A stretch of DNA of 64,000 bases. Origin: Chrysopilus asiliformis (lineage: Eukaryota > Arthropoda > Insecta > Diptera > Rhagionidae). The notes under the pieces were generated by a model. The model saw nothing but the letters and a program-made list of their open reading frames with translations, searched no databases and had not been told where the DNA came from. The stretch covers positions 62,970,744 through 63,034,743 of the forward strand of contig OZ035961.1 in assembly GCA_964034945.1 (NCBI GenBank). The letters are read 5' to 3'. The translations under genes were made by a program, and so were the position numbers. How positions within the stretch are numbered: position 1 is the stretch's first letter; each line of letters begins with the position of its first letter. This document shows, piece by piece, positions 10,878 to 23,389 of the stretch.

Positions 10878-11879
10878 TAGAGATGGCAAAAATTAATCGA
10901 TTAATTTTTTTAATTGACTAGAATCACACTGCTCTAGAATATTGAAAACATCTTCGTTAAACTGTATCTTCTCCATTTTGGAAAAAAAATCTCACTAAAA
11001 AGTTATACGATTCGTCTAAACTAACAATAAGTTTAAGTTCGTATTAATTTAAATTTAAAAATCACGATCTGTAATTCCAATAGTCCTAGACCAAAAATGA
11101 TAAAGGTTCTTACCTGAAGATAAGTGATTACGTGAATCACCCCCAGTCAGTACTGATCCCTAATTAATTACTTATTATTGATCACTAATTGGGGCTTAAT
11201 TGCACCCATAATTCCTAGGATTTAATTTATTGTGTTAATTACCAGTAGGGCTACCCTAAAATATTCTTTATTAACCATTTTATAATCGCCATATGTTGCA
11301 GGTAAATTTTTAAGTCGAAGCAATAAAATAATGTTATTATAATGTTATTAGGTTAAAAATTTTGCTTATCTAAAAATACCAATTAAAATTCTTTTATTGG
11401 TTTCTCTTAATAAGTTTTTACTAAAAAAACAATTTTTAGTCCTGAAATATATTAAAAAAAAAAATAAAACTATAATTTACAATTTAGTGAAAATCAGTTG
11501 TGTCTGGTAAAAAAATACTCCAACCATGATTTCAATATTCTTTACTGTTTCCGCAACACATTTCCGCAACATCCCATATGGTTTTTTAGGTGTCAAAATG
11601 TGTTTTCTATCACGTAAAGAAGGTTTCAGCTTAACGTCGCTTAACGGTCATTGTTGATTTTCAACATTTATACAAATTTTTTATGAAAAATTATGTACTT
11701 TACAAAATATATCACAACTAAGCCAAAAATCAACACATTCCTTTTTCCCCCATTTTAAATCTAATGTAACTGGACTGTTTCAACCTATGTAACTGGACAC
11801 AATGGTCGATAAGGTTATGTACTGTCGCGCCAAGTCTTCGTTGCAGTGGGATATGCGGAGTATTCAGTGTGTGAATGGA

Positions 11880-11975
11880 TTGTATCAATGGTTGAATGAA
11901 TGACGTCTTGAGCTGTGCTTCGGCATTAGAGGCAATTTGCCTAAGCTCCTGGCATAAATATAAAAAATAAAAAAA
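11880..11975 (+). repeat. LINE 3' UTR fragment
   Basis: Contains GAGCTGTGCTTCGGCATTAG and an A-rich TATAAAAAATAAAAAA tail, matching the 3' end of the LINE fragment at 2300-2360. It is a 5'-truncated copy, typical of target-primed insertion. Confidence 0.55.
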
Positions 11976-12299
11976 ATTCTAACAGTTTGTAAGTCTAGGT
12001 GGAAAGATAAGGAAAAGGTAGCCTTTTAAAGCTCATAAAAAATATTGAAACTCAATAAATCTCTTTCGAATTTAAAAAAAAAAACATTGAGTTTGACCGT
12101 TTGAAGGACCGTTATTTCATAAAATATCTACTAACACCAATTGGTTCCAGAAACTTCAGACGGTTCTATAGCATCTACAATCGATCGTTTTGACCAATTC
12201 AAAAGTCACATTTTTTTTTATTAGATCTACTCATACGACCTATTGGCCGCATAGTGCCTCATTTTTCCGACAAAACATTAGAAAAAACGACATTTGTGT

Positions 12300-12425
12300 T
12301 ACCCTAACAGGATCTTCCGTTTCGAATTTTTAAAATCTAGCATAGCTAAAAACGCGAACCATTTTCCGCTGAACATCAAAAACCGCATAGAAATCGGTTG
12401 AGTTTTTAATCTCATATACAAAAAG
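12300..12425 (-). repeat. Inverted Helitron-like 5' fragment
   Basis: Reverse complement of the conserved Helitron core: CAGGATCTTCCGTTTCGAAT, TAGCTAAAAAC, AACCGCATAGAAATCGGTTG. It is diverged and has no ends. Confidence 0.5.
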
Positions 12426-12813
12426 TACTTTCTTTTTTCTAAAAACTAGGTACAAATTTTTGAAATTGTGGTTGTCAATGCGTTGTTTTTGTCAAATACC
12501 CATTTTTGTCGTATATCCATACGTCATCCGACAGTGCAGTTTAGGACTTTTTAGAAGCTTCATTCCCGACGATTAAATCGAAAGTCGATTCAAAATATTT
12601 AAAATTTTATTGCCATCTCTAAAACTGAGGTTCGTCCAAAGTCAATTAGTTAAAAAACTAATCTGGAAAAACGAAGCAAGTGTTGCAGCTTGCTTGGTTT
12701 TTCCAGATTACTTTTTCAACTTTTCGTCAGAAATGGGCGGAGTCAGATATAAACAAGTACAAACAACATCGGTGACTAATACACCGATTGTGAAATAACG
12801 AAGGCACTAGGAG

Positions 12814-12821
12814 GATATAAA
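12814..12821 (+). promoter_or_regulatory. Candidate TATA box for the Helitron RepHel gene
   Basis: ATATAAAT about 30 bp upstream of a CAGT-type initiator region (about 12848-12870), followed by a purine-rich untranslated leader of about 290 bases to the ATG at 13160. This is inference from spacing. Confidence 0.35.
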
Positions 12822-13159
12822 TACTAGAAAACCAAGGAGTAATAAATCAGTTGTTAAAAGTCAGTCGACTAGGTTACAACAAAAAGTAGAAAATTTTGAA
12901 AGTGATTTTTGAAGGTGAAGGAAATTACCTGTAAAAATTGTAGAAGTGAGAAAAGTAACATTGAGGACGGAGAAAAGCAGACAAATAAAAAAAGGTTATA
13001 GTGAGGAAGTGAATAAGAGTAAAAGCAGAAATTGGGACATCAAGGAAATCAGAAAATCAAAGGAAAAAGTAAATAATAAAGATTTTAGTTTTTCATGATA
13101 ATTAAGGCATCGTCAACGAACACTAAGCACTGGAAATTAAGTACCGGAAATTATTTGAA

Positions 13160-16100
13160 ATGCCATTCAAAAAATCAAACATTGGAAGATCAAGCAGACA
13201 TACGCGGCAATTGTCAGCCAATAGATCTACTGAAACATCTGAAGAGCGAGACGCACGCCGGGAAACTGAGCGGATCAGAGCATCTACTTCAAGAGCTTCT
13301 GAAACATCTGAAGAGCGAGACGAACGCCGAGAAACTGAGCGGATCAGAGCCTCTACTTCAAGAGCTTCTAAAACATCTGAAGAGCGAGATGCACGCCGGG
13401 AAACTGAGCGGATCAGAGCCTCTACTTCAAGAGCTTTTGAAACATCAGAAGAGCGAGACGCACGTTGGGAAACTGACCGGATCAGAGCCTTTACTTCAAG
13501 AGCTGCTCAAACATCTGAAGAGCGAGACTCACGTCGGGAAACTGAACGGATCAGAGCCTCTACTTCAAGAGCTGCTGAAACATCTGAAGAGCGTGACGCG
13601 CGCCGGGAAACTGAACGCTCACGGCGCAGTCAATCAAGAATGAGAATCGATCTCAAGAAAGCGGCGTTCAATTACGATAAAGACTACGATTACAGTAGTA
13701 ATTGCCATGTTGTCATTGGTAAAATGACTAATTTGTGCTCTCATTGTGGCGCTAAGAAATTTCAAAGAGAAACGCCTGGCATGTGTTGCTCCAATGGCAA
13801 AGTCAATTTGCCACCACTGGCTAAGCCAGCAGACACACTTTTAACTTATGTGGATGGAGGTAATCGGGAGTCCAAACACTTTCTACAGCATATTCGGAAA
13901 TACAACTCATGCTTTCAAATGACATTGTTTGGAGCGACGAATATTGTGAAATATGGTAATTTCATGCCTACATTCAAAGTCCAAGGACAAGTGTATCATC
14001 AGATTGGTTCACTTCTTCCTGCGCCCGAAGAAGATGCACAGTTTTTGCAAATATATTTCATGGACAATGTCGAGGAAGAGATTGATCGACGATGTGCATT
14101 TAGTGTAACAACAGATCGGAAAATTATTGCTGAATTGCGAGCATTATTTCACGAGCATAACTGTTTGGTCCGAGATTTCAAATCCGCATTAGAAAATGTA
14201 AGAGCAGATGACTTTAAAGTCATTATCAGGGCAGATAAAACGCCGTTGAATGAGCATGAAAGACGCTTCAATGCTCCAACGGTCCCTGAAGTAGCAGCTG
14301 TAATTGTCGGAACAGAGATTAACCGGCGAGATATTGTTATAAGCAGACGAGATCAAACCAAGCAACGTGTTGCTGAAACACACCGATCGTACGATGCACT
14401 TCAATATCCAATACTGTTTCCGCGTGGAGAAGACGGATATCATCTCGAATTGTATCAAACTCATCCCGTCACAGGTGCTACGACAACGAAAAAAAATCAG
14501 TTGTATGGATTTTTATGCATATCGTATCATGATTCGAGCACAACAATCTAACCACATCCTTAAGTGTCGTCAACTTTTCCAACAATTCATCGTTGATATG
14601 TACGCTAAAGTCGAAAGCGAACGACTGAATTACATTCGTTACAATCAATCGAAACTTCGAGTCGAACAGTATATTCATTTGCGAGATGCAATTGCGAATG
14701 ATGGAACAGTTACTGACATTGGACAAAACGTTATACTTCCGGCTTCGTATACTGGAAGTCCAAGACACATGCACGAATATGCTCAGGATGCTCTCACATA
14801 TGTTCGCAAGTATGGACGTCCAGATCTTTTCATCACGTTCACATGCAATCCATCTTGGACAGAAATCAAAGATTCACTTCTGACTGGCCAGCAACCATCC
14901 CATCGGCATGACCTCACAGCGAGAGTTTTTAAACAAAAATTGATACATTTTATCGATCTCATCACTAACAGCCATATATACGGAGAAACTCGCTGCTGGA
15001 TGTATTCGATTGAATGGCAGAAAAGAGGTTTACCACATGCCCATATCTTAATTTGGTTGGTTGAAAAAATTCTTCCTACTCAAATTGACGATATCATTAC
15101 TGCTGAGCTGCCCGATCCAGAAGAAGATCCAGAATTATTTAAAATTGTGAAAAAACATATGATTCACGGGTCATGTGGACCACACAACCCTCATTCGCCA
15201 TGCATGAAAGATGGAAAATGCATCAAAAATTATCCACGTCAGATGCTCCAAGAAACGCAAACTGGTGGCGATGGTTATCCGCTGTATAGACGACGAAAAC
15301 CAGATGATGGGGGACACACAGCAACTATAAAAATCAATAACGTTGATTTTGAAATTGATAATCAATGGATTGTGCCCTACTCTCCTATTCTTTCCAAATC
15401 ATTCAATGCGCATATTAACGTGGAGGCCTGCAATTCGGTTAAATCTATTAAATACATATGTAAATATGTTAATAAAGGCAGCGATATGGCAGTTTTCGGA
15501 CTTGCGAATCCCAACGCACCCGTCAATGAAGTGGAACAATTCCAAATGGGACGTTATATAAGCAGTAATGAAGCTGTATGGAGAATCCTTGGTTTCGACA
15601 TTCATGAACGCTTTCCTGCTGTCATCCATCTCAGTGTGCACTTGGAAAACGGTCAACGAGTCTACTTCACGGAAGAAAATGCACCCCAGAGAGCTGCAGA
15701 TCCACCAAACACAACATTGACCGCTTTTTTCCAATTGTGTGCAACTGACGAATTCGCAAAAACGTTGCTATATCACGAAGTTCCCAACTATTACACTTGG
15801 AATCAATCGACGAAGATATTTTGCAGAAGAAAACGAGGCGCCAGGCATTCTTCGATAGCTGGCATATTTTCTACTGCCACATTGGGACGAGTATATACTG
15901 TTCATCCGAATAATGCTGAATGCTACTATTTGCGAATGCTGCTTCACGTGGTCAAAGGACCAACATCGTTTCAAGCAATCAAAACCATTGATGGTCAAGT
16001 GTGTCAGACATACAGAGAAGCATGTTTCAAACTTGGTTTGCTTGAAAATGATCAACATTGGGACAATACATTGACAGAAGCATCTGAAACACGTAATGCT

Positions 16101-17810
16101 CATCAAATACGAACTCTGTTCTCCATAATTTTGACAACCTGTGCGCCTTCTGGTCCCAAAGATCTATGGCAAAAACACAAAGAGAGTATGAGCGAAGACA
16201 TACTTCTCCGAGCACGCAGAAACAATCCCGGTCTGGATGTACAGTATTCGGAAGACATTTTCAATGAAGCACTGATATCACTTGAGAATATGTGTATGTC
16301 GATTAACAACAAAATCCTCAATCAGCTTGGACTATTTTCACCGGTACGTGACAGAAACGATGTTGTCGATAGAGACGTATTGCGAGAAAAACAATATGAC
16401 GTCGATGCGCTACAAGTTTATGTTGATGCTCAGAAAAGGCGCTTAACAAACGATCAACGACTCGCGTACGATACAGTTATGGAGCATGTACGAGGCGGAA
16501 ATGGTGGACTTCTTTTTCTTGATGCACCAGGAGGCACAGGAAAAACATTTCTTCTCAATTTGATACTCGCCGAAATTCGAATGAAGCATGAGATTGCTCT
16601 GGCTGTGGCATCATCTGGGATTGCAGCAACGCTAATTGATGGAGGACGCACGGCGCATTCGGCTCTCAAGCTACCATTGAATTTAAATCTAGCTGCAGAT
16701 CCTCTTTGCAACATTGGAAAAACATCTGGGATGGCAACTGTATTGAAAACATGCCAAATCATTATTTGGGATGAATGTACCATGGCCCATAAAAAAGGAC
16801 TTGAGGCACTTGATCGTACTCTGCGAGATTTTCGAAGCGATCAACGTCAAATGGGCGGAGCTCTGATATTGCTCGCCGGTGATTTCCGTCAAACTTTGCC
16901 CGTCATTCCAAGATCAACACCAGCAGACGAGCTGAACGCATGTCTGAAGAATTCGGCTCTCTGGCGACATGTGAAGAAAATCACACTGTCGACCAATATG
17001 CGTGTGCATTTATTTGGAGATGTTTCTGCACAAACATTTGCTAAGCAACTTTTGGATATGGGCGACGGCAAACTTCCAGTTATTCCTGAAACACAGGAGA
17101 TATCGTTCCCACTGAATTTCTGTCAACTTCAGTCATCAATTGAAGATCTTGAAAATAAGGTTTTCCCGAACATCGCCAACAATTTCAGGAATCACGATTG
17201 GCTATGCGAGCGAGCTATCTTAGCTCCAAAGAATGATGACGTCAATCGAATTAATAATAACATTCAATTAAAAATTCCTGGTACGGTTACGAAATACAAA
17301 TCCATTGACACAGTTACAGAAGAGGATCAAGCTGTTAATTATCCAGTAGAATTTCTCCATTCATTGGAGCCTGCTGGAATGCCACCGCACATATTGACAT
17401 TGAAAGTTGGCTCACCAATACTGCTCCTTCGGAATCTCAACACGCCAAAGTTGTGCAACGGAACTAGACTTTCCGTTAAAAAACTGATGCCGAATGTAAT
17501 TGGAGCAACAATTATTAACGGCAAATGTAAAGGAGAAGATGTGCTGATTCCGCGCATTCCAATGATTCCCACTGATTTGCCCTTCTCATTTAAACGACTA
17601 CAGTTTCCTGTGCGTCTTGCTTTCGCGATGACAATAAACAAAGCTCAAGGGCAGTCACTGCGCGTTACCGGATTAAATTTAGAAAAACCATGTTTTTCGC
17701 ATGGTCAACTATATGTTGCTTGCTCCAGAGTAGGAACTCTAAAAACTTTGTACATCTATGCACCAAATCAGAAAACCAAAAATATTGTTTATCCCCTCGC
17801 GTTACGCTAA
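13160..17810 (+). pseudogene. Helitron RepHel protein (HUH Rep plus PIF1-like helicase), one frameshift
   Basis: The replicative protein of an autonomous Helitron. From the ATG at 13160 it reads six copies of a 23-residue Arg/Glu-rich repeat (69-bp units, 13232-13645), a Cys-rich motif (LCSHCGAKKF...CCSNGKV) and the Helitron-like N domain, up to an A-run at 14489-14496. There the frame moves by one base and continues to the TAA at 17808-17810. Counting in the second frame from 14367: Rep HUH motif HAH at 224-226, two-tyrosine motif YICKYVNK (Y363, Y367), Walker A GGTGKT at 722-727, Walker B IIWDE, AGDFRQTLPVI, and a C-terminal helicase motif (TINKAQGQS, YVACSRVGT). All catalytic residues are present. 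Rep nicks and joins single strands during rolling-circle transposition; Hel unwinds. The lone break is in a homopolymer, so the gene may be intact in reality. No transposon ends were found around it. Confidence 0.9.
13232..13645 (+). repeat. Six tandem 69-bp coding repeats in the Helitron gene
   Basis: GAAACATCTGAAGAGCG starts near 13232, 13301, 13370, 13439, 13508 and 13577, an exact 69-bp spacing, so each unit is 23 codons and keeps the frame. The product is a highly charged ETSEERDARRETERIR-type repeat. A second frame is also open through the array and would give a Leu/Lys-rich repeat; there is no other support for its use. Confidence 0.9.
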
Positions 17811-18080
17811 ATGTTAGCATTAGTTTAAATTATTTTAAGTTTGTACAATTATATAGCGTCTGGAATAGTCAAAAATATTGTTAATTCAAGTTAATTATTT
17901 GAAAAATGTATATAGTTCATCATCAATTTATACCAATAAAAATAATAGATTCTCATCTGTATGAGCCATCTTTCATTCTCCCACATTTTCCTACAACGAA
18001 TTATAGATTCTAGATTACATACAAATCATTCATGTTTATTTTTACATCGGTAAATAAATATACACAGGCAGGACTATCTA
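17811..18080. other. Spacer after Helitron gene
   Basis: AT-rich, no gene. No convincing CTRR end with a preceding hairpin was found, so the Helitron's 3' boundary is unresolved. Confidence 0.4.
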
Positions 18081-18512
18081 TCTATATACAGTAGAATCCC
18101 GATAATTCGTATTTTAAGGGACCAACAAATTCATACGAATTATCGGGGTACGAATTATCGGTATTTTTTTAAAGGGACCAGCAAATTCATACGAATTAGC
18201 GGGATATACGAATTATCGGGGTACGAATTATCGGGATTCTACTGTATATAAAAATGGATGTTTGTTTGTCTGTCTGTCTGTCCGTTTGAGATTACAAAAC
18301 TCAAAAACTACTAGACCGATTTTGACGCGGTTTTTTGCAAAATGATCTGCGTTGCCAGGAGCAGGTTTTTAGCTATGTTAGATCTTAAAATTCGGAACGG
18401 AAGGTCCTGTAAGGATAACATTTTTTCCCAAAACTTTTTAAGTTATTTATGGTTTTTTGGCATTCTAAAATTTATACAAAAAACTTTTAGCAGCCAACGT
18501 AGGGTCTGCTAG
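18081..18512 (+). mobile_element. Short non-autonomous Helitron-like element H3 with nested pogo-type MITE
   Basis: Starts TCTATATA, carries the conserved core (18290-18375) and ends CAACGTAGGGTCTGCTAG then T, as H1 does. Only a trace of satellite D remains (18390-18415). A 156-bp MITE has split its TATATATA leader. With the MITE removed it is about 275 bp, the minimal form of this family here. Confidence 0.72.
18089..18244. mobile_element. pogo/Tigger-type MITE
   Basis: Perfect 23-bp terminal inverted repeats starting CAGTAGAATCCCGATAATTC, flanked by TA on both sides. CAGT-type ends plus a TA duplication are characteristic of the pogo branch of Tc1/mariner. The 156-bp interior repeats the CGAATTA word of the ends and encodes nothing. 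Confidence 0.88.
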
Positions 18513-18574
18513 TTACAATATAAATATTAAATACAATTCAATTAATACAGCAATAATAAAATTTACCTCGTCAC

Positions 18575-18880
18575 TACAGTCACGCTTGCTACGACACAAA
18601 TGACATTTCAAACGCTAAATATTTGTTTATTTGCTCTTGTGTGGTTTTCGAGCAAAAGCAAAGCAAATATTTAGCAAATATTCGCTACGAGCTCTCGCAT
18701 CGCAGAAAGGACTACATCACACTTAGCAAATATTTGCTAAAAGTCGCGTTTAGCAAACACGAAAGCAAATATATTTGAGCAAATAATTTTAGTAAATATT
18801 TGATCATCACACTGTATAGCAAATATTTGAACACGATTTTCAGCAAATATTTGCTAAGTCTGATAGCAGCTTTATAATAG
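18575..18880. repeat. Interspersed repeat family C, copy 2
   Basis: Dense TTAGCAAATATTTGCT words in both orientations and a right end (GCTAAGTCTGATAGCAGC) similar to the inverted left end of copy 1 at 3460. Confidence 0.55.
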
Positions 18881-19160
18881 ATTTTCATAAAAAGGTAAAA
18901 AAATTAATTTTCGCGAATAGCTTGCAAACTAACGGTATTTCGAAAAAAAGCAGTTCAAGGAATAATTAAACATATTAAAATTCTCTACATTTCTGCCTTC
19001 TACCGTAAATCGATATCTTTTACCGTTATCGAGAGATTTCAGATTTTGTAAAATAAAAGTTCTCATTTTTATATAAACTAAAATTTTCTTCCTCGGGTTA
19101 TAGTGTACTCGTAAATAGCGCAAGCACGTGTTGCTAACATTAGATATTTTTTGATTTGAT
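18881..19160 (+). repeat. Interspersed repeat family B, copy 2 (partial)
   Basis: Matches the TACCGT-rich part of family B: GCAAACTAACGGTATTTCG, CGTAAATCGATATCTTTTACC. It has no microsatellite and no clear ends. Confidence 0.5.
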
Positions 19161-20112
19161 TTTTTTTTAACTCTATATGAGAGAAGAAAGTGGAACAATC
19201 TTTTAATTGTTCTTAGATTCTGCCGTTATTTCCTAAATAGAAAAGCTCATATAATTGAAATAGTCTCCATATCCTCAGGTTCCAATTCTGTAGCATCATA
19301 CTCTGTAGCAGGATTCTTGACACTTGACACTTGGTAATAAACTTGATTTTTGACAGGTAGCAAAGTGCCTCGGTGTCATGGCCCCAGTGCGAAAAACAGA
19401 AAAGCCCAATATGTGGCGGTTGAAATTAGACACCCGAACAGCTGATCGATTTACATAAATTATTTGAAAGATGCGTTCACCAAAAACTGCAGAATACGCA
19501 AATACGCAGTCGGTAATTTTATCAGATTTCTTAAATATTTGGGAAAACATTTTCGGGCCTTGAACACTCTTGACGAAAACTCTTAGGTTTTGTTATGCTT
19601 AGAATTAAATTTATTTGATATTACTTTTTTAACCGACTTCCAAAAAGGAAAAGGTTCTCAATCCGACCTGAATGCATTTTTAATGCATGTTCACGCCTAA
19701 CTTTTTACTCGGTTGAGTGCCCAACCAGGAACTTGGTTCGTGCTGCATCGAGTGTCCAACCAGGAACTTGGTTCGAGTGCCCAACCAGGAACTCGAGATA
19801 TCGAGTGGACATCTTTGGTGGGGTGTTCAGTACAACACCAGGAAGAACATCTTACGTATTTTAGCTTCTATTCCCTCAAGCCCCTCCCCTGCTAGATTGT
19901 ACGTGGTTAGAAATATTGAGTTGAATTTTTGTGTTGTGTTCAGTACAATACCTGGAAGATTCTTTTAAATATTTCCACTTTGCGGACTTATCCCCTCAAA
20001 CTCTTTGTGGTTTTACCAATATTAGAAATTAAAACTAAAAAATGTTCGAAATAATTCTGCTTTTTAGGAATGGCATTAAATTTGCAACAAAAAAAATTAC
20101 ATACCTATAACC
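19161..20112. other. Spacer with a short tandem repeat
   Basis: No gene seen. GAGTGCCCAACCAGGAACTT-type units recur three times at about 19713-19795. GTTCAGTACAA.ACC.GGAAGA occurs twice (about 19826 and 19937). The word AACCGACTTCCAAAAAGG near 19630 and TAAAGTCGGTTTTA near 23228 could be ends of a larger old element, but this is weak. Confidence 0.45.
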
Positions 20113-20458
20113 CAGTGGTTCTTAACCTTGTTGGAGGTACTGACCCTTACCAGTTTCATATGCGCGTTCACTGAACCCTTCTTAATTGGAAAAATAAAAT
20201 ATGATTTTTTTCAAATTCAAAACATAGGTATATATTTTTACATAGGTGCACAAAATTAACAAAACCATTAAAGAACAAACCATTAAAGAACAAAACCATT
20301 AAGAACAAAGAACAAAACCATTAAGAACAAAGAACAAAACCATTATAACATGATTTTCAAATAAAAACAAAAAAATGTGTGTTCTGACCTCCGCTGAACC
20401 CGGGAGACTGACTCACCGAACCCCTGGGGTTCGATCGAACCCAGGTTAAGAACCACTG
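20113..20458. mobile_element. hAT-type MITE (CAGTGGTTCTTAACC ends)
   Basis: Inverted ends CAGTGGTTCTTAACCT, flanked by CTATAACC and CTCTAACC (7 of 8 identical). The ends and the 8-bp duplication are the hAT pattern. The 346-bp interior has AAAGAACAAAACCATTA repeated several times (20265-20345) and no gene. Confidence 0.85.
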
Positions 20459-20939
20459 CTCTAACCCATAAGGCTAATCGTGCTTTTTCTGCCACACGGC
20501 TCTTAGAAGCACCAAAGCTAAGTTCTTTTATGCCCCAAATCGGATTCCCTATTTTTAAGCAATCGCTACAAAAAAGCCCACTGTCTCATATGTTACTATT
20601 TTTTGTAGAAATTTATCCTATTCTTTGTCTCCGTATACAAACTGATTTTGTACGAAACTTGACAATAAAAAACTCGCTGAAATAAAAAAACTTAATAAAT
20701 AATTTCAAGTGTATAGTTGTTTCAATGACAGATGAAAGATAAATCGAGATAATAAATAATTTTAATCGGCTACTAAAAATTAATAAAAGCGGTAAAATTT
20801 GTTATACAGTGGTGGCTCGATAATTCTGACACTTGGTAATTCGGACACCTCAGTAATCCGGACAAAAAATTTTTAATATTAAAGACTCTGTAATTCGGAC
20901 ATAAGACAAAAAGTCGGACTCAGTTATCCGGACACTAGA

Positions 20940-22235
20940 TAAAAAATCGTATTTGAACCTGTCACTTATGTTACCGTAGCCGAAACTCTTGAAGCACATG
21001 GCCAAATTGATACCATTTACACCGATTTCTCCAAAGCGTTTGATTTAGTAAATTACAAGATCTTATTATCAAAGCTAGAGAAATACGGTGTAAAAGGAAA
21101 CCTATTGTCTTTACTTGCATCCTACTTGACGAATAGAGAAAACTGTGTAGTAGGCAACAATATTATGTCTAAATGTTTCAGTCCATGTAGTGGTGTACCG
21201 CAAGGTTCTGTATTGGGTCCTTTTTTGTTTTTAATTTTTATAAATGACTTACCACAATTTTTATCATCGGACTCTCTTTTATTTGCGGACGATCTTAAGA
21301 TTTTCAAAGTGATTAAATCTACATTAGACTGCGAAGCTTTACAACTTGACCTTAATTCTTTATGTATGTGGTGCAAAAACAATGACCTTAGATTAAATAT
21401 ACCTAAGTGCAATAAAATGACCTTTTCCTTACTGAAAATTGTGACGAAATTTAAATATAAGATTGACAACAAATTTTTGACTGAAATTTACAGTGTTTCT
21501 GATCTTGGTGTGATTTTTGATCGAAAGCTAAAATTTGACCACCATATACAAAATATTACCAACTGAGCACTACGACTTTTTTGGTTTTATTGTTCGTTCT
21601 TCTGTTTCCTTCAGTAATCCTCGTACTTGTATTACTCTTTTCATAAGTCTTGCTCGTAGTATACTTGAATATTGTTCTGCTGTATGGTCTCCGTCATATA
21701 TGTGTTACGTTAAGCAAATTGAACAAGTGCAAAGAAGGTTCACTAAACAAGTGTGCGATAAATTCAAAATAGAAAATGACAATTATAATAGACGCCTAAC
21801 ACACCTAAGCTTACCTAGTTTAGAAAAGCGCCGAATATTTCTCGATGAGGGCACCCTATTTAAAATTTTTAATGGTTGTTTCAATAGCACTCTAAGCAAT
21901 CGCCTTAATCTTAGATACTCTAATTTTCCAAACAGGCTTAATCTAATTTTTACACAGCCTCGAGCTACGATAAATCCATATTTTCATTCCCCACTAGTAC
22001 GGCTACCAAGAAACCACGATAACTTTCAATTTGGTTCTTTGGACATACCATACTTAACTTTTCACCGTAAACTAATTATTTGGCTAAATGCAGAAATTTT
22101 TTAATCTATTTTATTTATATAAAGTTTCATTTTATCTAATTTTTCAATTTTTTCTATCTTAATTTTGTACACTATTTAGTTATTGGAGTCATATCTGTTC
22201 TGTAGCGATATTGTAAATAAATAAAGATCTTTCGC
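20940..22235 (+). pseudogene. LINE reverse transcriptase fragment (Jockey/CR1-like)
   Basis: Frame one (about 20958-21566) has the non-LTR polymerase motifs YTDFSKAFD, GVPQGSVLGP and the catalytic FADDL (a variant of YADD), then GVIFDRKLKFDHHI. A frameshift near 21560 leads to frame two, with SILEYCSAVWSP, QRRFTK and LNLRYSN, ending at 22104. The 3' UTR ends in AATAAATAAAG near 22220. The upstream endonuclease and ORF1 are missing, so it is a 5'-truncated dead copy inside the pogo-type element. Confidence 0.8.
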
Positions 22236-22449
22236 GACTAACGGCATAATACGAATACAAATACGTATATGTATGTACGTAGAATTTGATTATGTTTATT
22301 CAGTTTCCTTCATATTCTTGTTTTAACATTATAACATTTTGTTTAAAAAACTAACTATGGATCCAGCTAATAAAATTAAACACAACTTCCTAATAATAAA
22401 AGAAACACTTGAAATTTTAAATAAATTAAAGAAAGGCAATAGCGCTAGA

Positions 22450-22914
22450 AGTCCGCCCGACCTTCTGTCCGTCTGTCCGTCCATCCATCCATCCGTCCGT
22501 CTGTCTGTTCGTCCGCCTGTCTGTCCATCTGTTGCGCGGATTGCGGGCGCACGGATTGAGCTAGAGACTTGAAATTTTACGCAGATTCGTTTTTCGTAAA
22601 TACAAGGCTAAGTTCGTTAATGGGTAAAAATGGAACATTCGAAAGAAAACGTTTTTTGCGAATATCTCAAAAACGGTGCATCTTATCAAAAAAGTGCAAG
22701 AACAAAAGTTATTTAGGATATGATTCTACATAAAACTCCCAAACATCAAAATCCGATTGAAATAAATTTTAAAAAAAATCTTATTGAAAAGTTTGCTTTC
22801 AAAGTGGAATTTTGATACAACTGTTCGCTGTTCAATTAAACTTCGAACAACGCCATATCACCATATGGGTTTTCCATAATTGCCAGATTGGCAATTATAG
22901 CTTTCGTTATGTTT
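22450..22914 (-). repeat. Interspersed repeat family A, copy 4
   Basis: Inverted copy lacking the ATACCCGTATGG end; starts at the CCGTCTGT microsatellite (22460-22530) and ends near GCTTTCGTTATGTTT. Confidence 0.7.
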
Positions 22915-23019
22915 AAACCAAAAATTAGGATGGAAATATATAGGTTTTAGTAATTCGGACAAATCGATAATTCGGACAACGTCTGGTTTGCAATTGTCCG
23001 AATTATCGAGCCACCACTG

Positions 23020-23389
23020 TACTAAAAATTCTGATTTCGAAAACATTACAAAAATCGTAAATAGGAATTAGTCGTATTAAGATTTTAATTAGATGTTTTT
23101 GTTACGCCTGAATATATTTTAAATTTAACGCTACTCCCAAAAAGCAGAATTTTAAATACGCTATTAATGGACATAGTTTTAAATTATTATTTTCTTTTTA
23201 GTGCTTTTTTTCCTTTTTAGTTTTTTTAAAGTCGGTTTTATTTTTTTTTTTAATTTTTCAAACTATGAAATAAATTTGACTGATTTTTTTTTGAAAAATA
23301 TCTTATGTGAACAGCACATGACTTTCTTATACAAAATTTACGCTTCTGCACAATTTACATGACGAATAAAATATTAGTTTTCAAACAAT
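23020..23389. other. AT-rich spacer
   Basis: No gene, repeat or structure recognised beyond T-rich tracts at 23190-23300. Confidence 0.4.

Larger units (their letters stand above)
10878..12621. mobile_element. hAT-type non-autonomous element (TAGAGATGGCA ends)
   Basis: Ends TAGAGATGGCA and TGCCATCTCTA are inverted repeats, flanked by GAACTGAG (10870-10877) and AAACTGAG (12622-12629), an 8-bp duplication with one mismatch, as expected for an older hAT insertion. The interior has no transposase. It contains a LINE 3' end (about 11880-11975) and an inverted Helitron-like fragment (about 12300-12425); the remainder (10900-11800) is AT-rich without recognisable content. Confidence 0.72.
20817..23019. 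mobile_element. pogo/Tigger-type element expanded by nested insertions
   Basis: Inverted ends CAGTGGTGGCTCGATAATTC, flanked by TA (20815-20816 and 23020-23021). Both subterminal regions repeat TAATTCGGACA and variants (20838-20935 and 22950-22975). The 2.2-kb length is due to a LINE fragment and family A copy 4 inside; without these the element would be a few hundred bp and non-coding. Confidence 0.85.

Noticed and set aside
12657..12710. A 20-bp hairpin (19 matches, ATCTGGAAAAACGAAGCAAG) before the Helitron gene as a candidate Helitron 3' end
   Set aside because: It lies upstream of the gene and is not followed by CTRR. It may be a small palindrome of no function.
16454..16783. 109-residue minus-strand frame opposite the helicase Walker A
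   Set aside because: Overlaps the catalytic helicase region in antisense; no independent evidence.
14189..17641. Many minus-strand frames of 60-112 residues across the Helitron gene
   Set aside because: Shadow frames opposite a long coding sequence, without motifs.
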